From: a virus | Reading direction: 5' to 3' (one strand) | Length of the DNA: 25,221 nucleotides | Virus record (IMG/VR): IMGVR_UViG_3300020478_000059 | Coordinates: 1 to 25,221 of that record | The notes under the pieces: model-generated | Told to the model about the DNA's origin: nothing | Database searches by the model: none | The model's input: only the letters and a program-made list of their open reading frames with translations | Translations under genes and position numbers: made by a program | In this document: piece by piece, positions 1 through 5,441 of the stretch | How the letters are laid out: the number at the start of each line of letters is the position of its first letter | How positions within the stretch are numbered: position 1 is the stretch's first letter

Positions 1-296
1 TGAAATGGTTACTGCTCCCACTACTAGTTCTCTCTACGACTGCCGCACCAGCGTCAGCGTTGACTTGGGAGGAGTTCTGGGAGCCGTTCACTGAAGAGCA
101 CCACCACCATTACCACCGACCTCATAGACCTTATAAGAACTGGCGTCCTCATCCAGCACGTCGTTACTGTTTAGAAACGATTGAGCATGAAGAGTACATC
201 CCAGGTGACTACAGTAGGTCAGGTAGATGGAGACCTGGTTGGGTAAGACGATGGACTGAGCGTGTGCCTGTCCCATGCTACCACCGTCATCACTAA
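1..296 (+). CDS. Small secreted His/Arg/Tyr-rich protein (5' end cut by one base)
   Basis: The reading frame enters at the first base. If the missing base before the window is A, the gene starts ATG AAA TGG and encodes 98 residues. The N-terminus then reads as a good signal peptide: Lys at position 2, a Leu/Val-rich core (LLLPLLVLS), and an A-P-A-S-A stretch ending in an AxA-type cleavage site. The mature part of about 78 residues is rich in His, Arg, Tyr, Trp and Pro, with an HHHHYH run near its start. It has no domain I recognise. It is the last gene before a strong terminator and converges on the leftward operon to its right. A periplasmic or envelope role is inferred from the signal peptide only. 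The TTG at base 60 is a possible internal start, but it would discard the signal peptide, so I prefer the upstream ATG. Confidence 0.65.
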   Translation, partial: KWLLLPLLVLSTTAAPASALTWEEFWEPFTEEHHHHYHRPHRPYKNWRPHPARRYCLETIEHEEYIPGDYSRSGRWRPGWVRRWTERVPVPCYHRHH

Positions 297-324
297 AGCG
301 TATATTATTTCGACTTTTAATACT

Positions 325-359
325 AAAATACCCTGAAAAAAAATTCAGGGTATTTTTTT
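325..359. terminator. Intrinsic terminator between convergent genes
   Basis: A perfect 13-base inverted repeat (AAAATACCCTGAA at 325-337, TTCAGGGTATTTT at 344-356) has a six-A loop and is followed by more T residues to 359. On the plus strand this is a textbook rho-independent terminator for the secreted-protein gene ending at 296. Its A-rich left arm gives a U-tract on the other strand, so it may also stop the leftward operon that ends at 379. Confidence 0.9.
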
Positions 360-378
360 GTCTATAGGGATTTTTGTG

Positions 379-630
379 TTATGCCGATTCTTCTTCTTTC
401 TTGGTATTAGCGTTTATTCCCTTTTCAGCAGCATATAGGGCAAATGTCTTTGTTGCTAATCCTTGCATTAATTCCTTGATATTGTCACTGTCATTTTCGT
501 CGCAGGTGCCAGTTTCGAAGCATCCTACAACTGTTCCTGCTACTATAGCAAGTTCTACGACAACAACGGCAAATACTAGTCTAAATGCCCATTGTCCTGT
601 ATTTAATCCTTTCCTTAATAGTCCAGCCAT
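379..630 (-). CDS. Small single-span membrane protein, unknown function
   Basis: The product is 83 residues. Residues about 15-37 form one clear hydrophobic segment (FRLVFAVVVVELAIVAGTVV) preceded by basic residues, which suggests a single membrane span with the N-terminus inside. Two cysteines follow directly (GCFETGTC), then an acidic stretch and a charged C-terminal tail rich in Lys and Glu. The start codon shares one base with the stop of the upstream 112-residue gene (TAATG), so it is probably translationally coupled and is the last gene of the gp48-gp53 operon. I do not recognise the family. Its place beside baseplate genes might suggest a virion or lysis-related role, but nothing in the sequence shows this. 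Confidence 0.7.
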   Translation of the reverse strand: MAGLLRKGLNTGQWAFRLVFAVVVVELAIVAGTVVGCFETGTCDENDSDNIKELMQGLATKTFALYAAEKGINANTKKEEESA

Positions 631-968
631 TAGTATCCTCCGTAGGGGTCGTTAAATTCGTCATATATCTGTTCCTCTGGTCTAGGAGGAACATGCCATG
701 CAGCCTCAGACCCACCAGTAGGACAATCAATGTCAGCATGGCAGTTCTCTGAACCACCTATAGAGAATGGATTGTATCTAGCAGTTGCCATTCGATACAT
801 TTTCTCATGCATCGATACCTCTTTTGCTGGATCTTTAGCGATAGGCATACTATCTAGAGGATTTTCAAACCTCGCATCTGGAGGTTCATATGAGGATGGT
901 GCTAAATCGGGTGGTTCGTCTGTGAACCAATCATCGTGTGGTACCTTGTCGGGTGCTGGATATGTCAT
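630..968 (-). CDS. Hypothetical acidic, proline-rich protein
   Basis: The product is 112 residues, rich in Pro, Asp and Glu, with no hydrophobic segment and no recognised domain. The N-terminal third has repeated Pro-Asp/Glu pairs (DEPPDLAPSSYEPPD) and looks disordered. Two cysteines lie close together (CHADIDC), and the C-terminus is Tyr/Gly/Pro-rich (DPYGGY). It lies eight bases after gp53 and overlaps the next gene by one base, so it belongs to the same leftward operon. A small structural or assembly accessory role is only a guess from the location. Confidence 0.65.
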   Translation of the reverse strand: MTYPAPDKVPHDDWFTDEPPDLAPSSYEPPDARFENPLDSMPIAKDPAKEVSMHEKMYRMATARYNPFSIGGSENCHADIDCPTGGSEAAWHVPPRPEEQIYDEFNDPYGGY

Positions 969-976
969 ATTGATAG

Positions 977-1816
977 TTAGTAACCTGAATCTTGTGTTCC
1001 AGCGGCAACGCCAGAATCATTTACAGTGCCAGATTGCTGTTCTGCTACGTTGAAGAGAACAGCACCACTAGCAGCAGTCGTGGTAAACTCCCTATCTGCA
1101 TAATCTGCTTGATCTGCTTTCTTCGTAACTGGAGATCTACCAATGTCTGTACTATATGTAGTTTTAGTGGTAAGGTAGTTCTCATCAATTATTGCGAAAG
1201 TTTTCTTAATCTGTTTTACGTCTAATTCGTCATGTGGTAGATATTCGCATAAATCTTCAAATTCCGATACAAAGTCAGTTAGGTATTCTGGTTTTAAAAG
1301 GTAAATATTGCGTTTATAGTCATTTATTGAGACTTCGTACTCAAAGTTAGTTATAGGAATTACCATATCTGCATATATGGTTCCTTCTGAGTCAGTATAC
1401 GTATAATTGTGATTTACCTCGGTTCCTGCAGGAATCACTACGTCACCAGATTTGTTTTTTATCTCTAAGGTCTCATAATGGTGAATTCCTTCAGGATTGT
1501 CATATTTCCTTTGAGTGTAATCCATCATCTCTTGTTCATGCATGGGCCACTCCTCATACATGTTGATGATGTTATTTGATATAAGAACAACCCAATCAAG
1601 TTGCATATCACCATATGCTTTTATTGCGACTTGATCTGGTCTTTCATTTTGACCAATACTGTATTGTTGGAATCCCAGAGATGCATCCTTTAAACTATCC
1701 CGTATTTTGATACGACGGAAAAGGTTTTTAGCAACAATATACGGATCTACACCTTGTCTACGAAAACTGTCTAGACGTACGTATGTGTCTGGTAAGTAAG
1801 AAAAATAAATGCTCAT
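977..1816 (-). CDS. 53: Baseplate wedge subunit gp53
   Basis: In T4, gp53 is a wedge component that helps join wedges around the hub. Here the N-terminal half carries the family pattern: the MSIYFSYLP start, FRRIKIR around residues 30-40, a Q-R-P-D-Q-V-A-I-K-AYGD stretch, and D-W-V-V-L-I-S-N-N-I-I with MYEEWPM after it. The last 60 or so residues are Ser/Thr/Gly/Ala-rich and look like a phage-specific tail. I chose the ATG at 1816 (279 residues) over one six codons upstream, because it gives a TAATG overlap with the gp48 stop and an N-terminus that fits the family. Coupled translation with gp48 is likely. It is the second gene of the leftward operon. Confidence 0.85.
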   Translation of the reverse strand: MSIYFSYLPDTYVRLDSFRRQGVDPYIVAKNLFRRIKIRDSLKDASLGFQQYSIGQNERPDQVAIKAYGDMQLDWVVLISNNIINMYEEWPMHEQEMMDYTQRKYDNPEGIHHYETLEIKNKSGDVVIPAGTEVNHNYTYTDSEGTIYADMVIPITNFEYEVSINDYKRNIYLLKPEYLTDFVSEFEDLCEYLPHDELDVKQIKKTFAIIDENYLTTKTTYSTDIGRSPVTKKADQADYADREFTTTAASGAVLFNVAEQQSGTVNDSGVAAGTQDSGY

Positions 1817-2841
1817 TAGAAGAATGACCCCCATCCTGGTTCCGATCCACCCATACTTCTTTGAACCATATCCTTCGTAATGAATGCTGTTTCATTGAAC
1901 GATAGGGTCATGTTATATGCAGCAGGACCATAATCATATTCATTATTATCACCACTCGCACCTTCTCTTAAAGTAGTTAACTGACCATCAGGAGTTAGGT
2001 CTACTGACATCGAGGATAATACACATTTGGTTGGGAATTGCATTAGGAATGATAGAGTTTCAGGTTTTGACATCCTATCATTGACTTCTTGCTGTGATCC
2101 CTTATACCTCACTATACTTAATTGGAAGAAATCGGGGATTGTTAACCAACGGTCTCCTCTACCTCTACCACTGTCTATTTGGGAGAATATATCTTGTCCA
2201 CCCATATTTGAACTTGAGTTCTTACCAGGAAGCATAGATGTACGAAGAACATGGATAATTTCCTTGATATCCATTGAATCTTCTGGACTTTTAGGCACCA
2301 TTTTGAATGTAAAGTTATGTTGCCTATACTTCACTCCTTGGAAAGTAGTTTCCTCATAAGGGTTCATTATTGCTCTTTTGGTGAGTGCAGCAACATCTCT
2401 TCCAGTTACGTCACTATCACCAAAGTTAGCAAGACTAACAGCATCAGCGGCAATTTGACCAGCGAGTGTACTTTTTGCTGCTTCCGCTGCTTTTGATATA
2501 TCTACACCAATACCTTCTGTAGTTCCCCTCGCTGCTGCTGGCAATAATCCAACACCACTAGCACCAACTTTAACTTGTCTGTAGTCTGTTACGTAGTCTT
2601 CCTTCAAACCTGCAGGAAGATATAAGAATAAGGTTTCTTTGGTACGACCACCCCTTACTCTACCTGTACTGGCACCACCGCCACCTACATAGTTATACGG
2701 ATTATTTTGCTTGGAATCAAATATATCAATTTTCAGGTAATCCATCGATTTCGTAGGATACGATGCATCGTAACCGATTGCCTGTCTTTGTCTTGATGAA
2801 CGGGTGCCAAGCGGTTTTACTCTTGGAAATACTAACGTCAT
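1816..2841 (-). CDS. 48: Baseplate tail tube cap gp48
   Basis: In T4, gp48 sits on top of the hub and, with gp54, forms the platform on which the tail tube polymerises. This 341-residue protein matches the cyanophage gp48 pattern: an N-terminal PRVKPLGTR, then DYLKIDIFD, a Gly-rich loop, LFLYLPAGL, and in the C-terminal half the tube-like strands TFQGVKYRQHNFTFKMVPKS and the region around MLPG. A central Ala-rich segment of about residues 95-150 may be helical. The ATG at 2841 follows an in-frame stop by one codon, so the start cannot lie further upstream. An internal Met at residue 33 is a weaker alternative. The start overlaps the divergent gp4 start by two bases, so its promoter must lie inside gp4, where an exact late box is found (2905-2912). 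Confidence 0.85.
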   Translation of the reverse strand: MTLVFPRVKPLGTRSSRQRQAIGYDASYPTKSMDYLKIDIFDSKQNNPYNYVGGGGASTGRVRGGRTKETLFLYLPAGLKEDYVTDYRQVKVGASGVGLLPAAARGTTEGIGVDISKAAEAAKSTLAGQIAADAVSLANFGDSDVTGRDVAALTKRAIMNPYEETTFQGVKYRQHNFTFKMVPKSPEDSMDIKEIIHVLRTSMLPGKNSSSNMGGQDIFSQIDSGRGRGDRWLTIPDFFQLSIVRYKGSQQEVNDRMSKPETLSFLMQFPTKCVLSSMSVDLTPDGQLTTLREGASGDNNEYDYGPAAYNMTLSFNETAFITKDMVQRSMGGSEPGWGSFF

Positions 2842-3277
2842 GAGCTACCGAGGAAAATTTAGACCATCACATCCTGCAAAATATAAAGGTGATCCTACAA
2901 ACATTATTTATAGGTCTTTGTGGGAAAAGAAATTTATGGTATGGTGTGACAAGAATACAAACGTTTTGGAGTGGGCAAGTGAAGAAATCGTTATTCCTTA
3001 TAGGTCTCCCATGGATAATCGTTTCCATCGTTATTATCCCGACTTTTATGTTAAGGCAAGGACAAAGGACGGTAAGTCCTCAAGGAGAGTCATCGAGATC
3101 AAACCTAAGCATCAAACTGCTCCACCGAAACGCACAACTAAAAAGTCCAAGCGGTTATTGATCAAAGAGACCATGACCTATGGTATCAATAAGGCAAAAT
3201 GGAAAGCAGCAAGGCAATATTGTAGACAAAGGGGTATGGACTTCGTGATTCTCACAGAAAAAGAATTAGGGGTATGA
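2840..3277 (+). CDS. 4: Head completion protein gp4
   Basis: T4 gp4 completes the DNA-filled head before tail joining and has an endonuclease-like fold. This protein shows the family signature near the start (MSYRGKFRP, then YKGDP and IIYRSLWEKKFM). It also has a PD-(D/E)xK-type core: YYPDFYV with Asp near residue 73, followed by a strand ending E-I-K (VIEIKPK) near residue 93. A basic segment rich in Lys and Arg follows. The frame extends back to a GTG at 2804, but the ATG at 2840 (145 residues) gives the family N-terminus. No clear ribosome binding site is seen. The start overlaps the divergent gp48 start. The stop overlaps the next gene by four bases (ATGA). Confidence 0.88.
   Translation: MSYRGKFRPSHPAKYKGDPTNIIYRSLWEKKFMVWCDKNTNVLEWASEEIVIPYRSPMDNRFHRYYPDFYVKARTKDGKSSRRVIEIKPKHQTAPPKRTTKKSKRLLIKETMTYGINKAKWKAARQYCRQRGMDFVILTEKELGV
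2905..2912 (-). promoter_or_regulatory. T4-type late promoter box for gp48-gp53 operon
   Basis: The plus strand reads TATTTATA, so the minus strand reads TATAAATA, the exact T4 late promoter -10 box. It lies inside gp4, 63 bases upstream of the gp48 start on the correct strand. A leftward promoter must lie within gp4 because the divergent starts overlap. An AT-rich 8-mer can occur by chance, so the support is position plus exact match. Confidence 0.6.
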
Positions 3278-3750
3278 GTGTTTACAAAGATGTATTAGAC
3301 TTCGCTGGAGGGAAGAGGCATCCTAAAGATTGGTATAGGGTACAGGTTATGCAGCTTTTACAACCTGTAGAATTATTTGATTTAAGGAAAGGAGATGTTA
3401 TCTTCTATCCATACCAAGCAGAAACAGCAGAAAAGTTACCATGGTGGGATAAATTTCCACTCATGATGATCACATATATTAATTTTTCGAATAACCAACT
3501 ATCAGGTGGTAATTTACACTATTTAAGACCTGAGGTTGCAGTAAGTATTGGTGCTAACTGGAAAGCAGGTGCGAGATCATTTCCTATGCGGTGCTATCAT
3601 AAATACTTCTTGAGTAATGCTGGTACTGCATATAAGGTACCAAAAGATGAACTTGATTCTATTGGAAAATTACCATTAGAACAATTTACAACCACCACTG
3701 GTGGTTACAATGTTGATATACCAAGCTCATTTGTCTGGAGTAGAATGTAG
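3274..3750 (+). CDS. Conserved phage protein of unknown function, with NLHYLRP motif
   Basis: The product is 158 residues and starts at an ATGA overlap with the gp4 stop, so translation is probably coupled. The central part looks like a compact beta-rich domain: L-R-K-G-D-V-I-F-Y-P-Y, PWWDKFPLMMITY, then GGNLHYLRPEV. A similar 'G-x-NLHYL' pattern occurs in other phage proteins of unclear role. There is no signal peptide or membrane segment. It lies between head completion gp4 and the gp54-like tube protein, so a virion or assembly role is likely. T4 places gp2 (DNA end protector) beside gp4, but I see no sequence reason to call this gp2. Confidence 0.6.
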   Translation: MSVYKDVLDFAGGKRHPKDWYRVQVMQLLQPVELFDLRKGDVIFYPYQAETAEKLPWWDKFPLMMITYINFSNNQLSGGNLHYLRPEVAVSIGANWKAGARSFPMRCYHKYFLSNAGTAYKVPKDELDSIGKLPLEQFTTTTGGYNVDIPSSFVWSRM

Positions 3751-3753
3751 GTA

Positions 3754-4503
3754 ATGGCTTTTACAACCCCAAACTCGTTTACCGAGTTTATGGATTGGGT
3801 ACGTACAGGAGGTGCGGAACCGTCTAGATCAAATTTATATTCAGTCTTCGTAGGTATGCCACCCATCCTGCGAGATAATGAGGTGTATGAATTTCGTAAG
3901 TGGTTTCAATACGTTAATTTCGCAGCAGATGATGTAACGGTACCTAGTAGAAATGTTACTACATCGACTGTAAAGGATTTTGGTGTACAGCGTACATATG
4001 CTACTGGGCAGTCAGTTTCAAATATTACTATTTCATTCTTAGTGACCAAAGACTTGTTTATGAGGAACGTCTTTGAGCATTGGTTGAATGAGATGGCAGG
4101 AGATCAAGAGAATAGAGTAGGATTCTACGATCATTACACTACAAATTTATTAATTCAGAAATGGGAAGTTGGTAGTAATATAGTTTATAGAGATCATAAA
4201 AACCCTAAGGCAAAGTCAAGACTTAATAGGGTAACAGGAGTATGGCAGTTATTTGGTGCATATCCTACTAATATTAGTACGATGACATTGAATAACGAAG
4301 CAACAAGTCTTATGAAGATGGATGTTGACTTCCAGTATGAGAGATATAGGTTCGATCACGTATTAGAGGCAGTAGGTTGGGCAAATATGCCTGATAAGTA
4401 TATTGATCTGTTTACACAGATAGGTAAGCAAATTGGAATTTTGGATGAGATTGGTATTGAACAAGACGCAAACCAAGGAGAGGTTAACGATTACGGAATT
4501 TAA
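3754..4503 (+). CDS. 54: Baseplate tail tube initiator, gp54-like
   Basis: In T4, gp54 binds gp48 on the hub and starts tail tube polymerisation; it shares the tube-protein fold with gp19. This 249-residue protein has tube-like features: an N-terminal FTEFMDWVRTGG, a strand pair around W-F-Q-Y-V-N-F-A-A-D-D-V, a central V-S-N-I-T-I-S-F-L-V-T-K-D with F-E-H-W-L-N-E, and a Tyr/Phe-rich region ending FQYERYRFD. The start is three bases after the preceding stop, with TAGGTA just upstream. Length and position before gp26/gp51 fit gp54. Another tube-fold baseplate protein is possible. Confidence 0.7.
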   Translation: MAFTTPNSFTEFMDWVRTGGAEPSRSNLYSVFVGMPPILRDNEVYEFRKWFQYVNFAADDVTVPSRNVTTSTVKDFGVQRTYATGQSVSNITISFLVTKDLFMRNVFEHWLNEMAGDQENRVGFYDHYTTNLLIQKWEVGSNIVYRDHKNPKAKSRLNRVTGVWQLFGAYPTNISTMTLNNEATSLMKMDVDFQYERYRFDHVLEAVGWANMPDKYIDLFTQIGKQIGILDEIGIEQDANQGEVNDYGI

Positions 4504-4506
4504 CCC

Positions 4507-4525
4507 TCTAAATACCAACTAAATA
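4507..4525 (+). promoter_or_regulatory. Tandem late-promoter-like boxes before gp26
   Basis: Two CTAAATA boxes lie in the 45-base gap: TCTAAATA at 4507-4514 and ACTAAATA at 4518-4525. They end 34 and 23 bases before the gp26 ATG. Each differs from T4 TATAAATA at two positions. The gap has no other obvious content, and no ribosome binding site is seen before 4549. Confidence 0.45.
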
Positions 4526-4548
4526 ACTACATCATATAATGTTAAATT

Positions 4549-5253
4549 ATGGCATTACCAAAGCTTGCAATTCCTGAATATGAATGTGAATTGCCCGTGT
4601 CCAATCTCAAGGTCAAATATCGACCGTTTCTCGTAAAGGAAGAGAAATTACTGTACCTTGCCATGGAATCTCAAAAAGAGAAGGAAATGGTGAATGCAGT
4701 AAAGACTATCATTAAGAACTGTACTGATCTTAAGGTTAATCTCAATAAAATTCCTACATTCGAGATCGAATATCTATTCCTTCGCATTCGTGCTAAGGCA
4801 GTAGGTGAAATCAGTGAATTTACAGTCACCTGTCCTGATGATGAAAAAACTACTGTAGATGTTAAGTTACCTCTAGAGAGTATTGAAATACAACAGGATG
4901 AGAATCATTCCAAAGAAATAAAATTGGATGATAAAGTTGGTATTGTCATGCAGTATCCATCATTGGATTTATTTGTCGATCAGAATTTACGAGAGGATCC
5001 TAATATAGAGGACATGTTTAAACTCGCTGCTCAGTGCATCGAGAAAGTTTATGATGAAGAAGAGGTCTATGACAAATTTACTTTAAAGGAGGCATTAGAC
5101 TTTATTGGTGAATTAAACTCGGAACAGTTCCAGAAGATTCAAGACTTCTTTGATACTATTCCAAAACTAAGGCATGAACTTACGGTGACAAATCCCAAGA
5201 CTAATGTTGAGAGTACTATTCCATTGGAGGGCTTAGCCGCTTTTTTCGGATAG
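4549..5253 (+). CDS. 26: Baseplate hub assembly protein gp26
   Basis: T4 gp26 is needed to assemble the central hub and belongs to the T4 baseplate-protein family. This 234-residue protein has the family features: an N-terminal PKLAIPEYECELPVS, KYRPFLVKEEK near residue 25-35, the middle LF-LRIRAKAVGE with a small C-P-D-D-E loop, and the C-terminal LEGLAAFFG. The last codons contain an in-phase slippery heptamer, T_TTT_TTC, two codons before the stop (see 5226-5253). The gene may therefore make both this product and a longer gp26-gp51 fusion. It sits immediately before gp51 and the tape-measure-like genes, the usual place for tail-assembly chaperones. Confidence 0.87.
   Translation: MALPKLAIPEYECELPVSNLKVKYRPFLVKEEKLLYLAMESQKEKEMVNAVKTIIKNCTDLKVNLNKIPTFEIEYLFLRIRAKAVGEISEFTVTCPDDEKTTVDVKLPLESIEIQQDENHSKEIKLDDKVGIVMQYPSLDLFVDQNLREDPNIEDMFKLAAQCIEKVYDEEEVYDKFTLKEALDFIGELNSEQFQKIQDFFDTIPKLRHELTVTNPKTNVESTIPLEGLAAFFG
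5226..5253 (+). promoter_or_regulatory. Candidate programmed -1 frameshift site joining gp26 to gp51
   Basis: GGAGGG (5226-5231) is followed by the heptamer T_TTT_TTC (5241-5247), read in gp26 phase as GCT TTT TTC GGA TAG. A one-base backward slip would continue with CGG ATA GCA CTC ATG and run into gp51 without a stop, giving 233 + 64 = 297 residues. The Shine-Dalgarno-like sequence ends about 10 bases before the heptamer, near the spacing of the stimulator in E. coli dnaX. A 6-bp stem (CCTTAT 5270-5275, ATAAGG 5284-5289) lies downstream, but at 22 bases it is farther than usual, so its role is doubtful. Slippage itself is inferred. Confidence 0.7.
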
Positions 5254-5258
5254 CACTC

Positions 5259-5441
5259 ATGCATGATTCCCTTATGAACATGTATAAGGTGAATTTCGCG
5301 TTAATGCAACATCATAAGTACAGTCTTACAGAATTGGAAAATATGATGCCTTGGGAACGAGATGTGTATGTGAATTTGCTTCTTGCTCATCTACAAGAAG
5401 AGGAAAGAAGACAAAAGGCTCAAGAACGTAAATCTCTATAA
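5259..5441 (+). CDS. 51: Baseplate hub assembly protein gp51 (short form)
   Basis: This 60-residue protein has the gp51-type core YSLTELENMMPWERDVYVNL and then a short Glu/Arg-rich helix. The pattern also resembles the second, frameshifted part of tail chaperones in other phages. T4 gp51 is considerably larger (from memory), so this is a minimal version or only the C-terminal part of a fusion. The frame is -1 relative to gp26 and is open back through the gp26 stop. Possible starts are ATG at 5259, 5274 and 5280, and none has a visible ribosome binding site. Expression by frameshifting from gp26, or by coupling, is therefore likely. The stop overlaps the next start by one base (TAATG). Confidence 0.7.
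   Translation: MHDSLMNMYKVNFALMQHHKYSLTELENMMPWERDVYVNLLLAHLQEEERRQKAQERKSL

Noticed and set aside
5257-5266. Palindrome TCATGCATGA just after the gp26 stop
   Set aside because: Ten bases is too short and common; the 6-bp stem at 5270-5289 is also too far from the slip site to claim as a stimulator.
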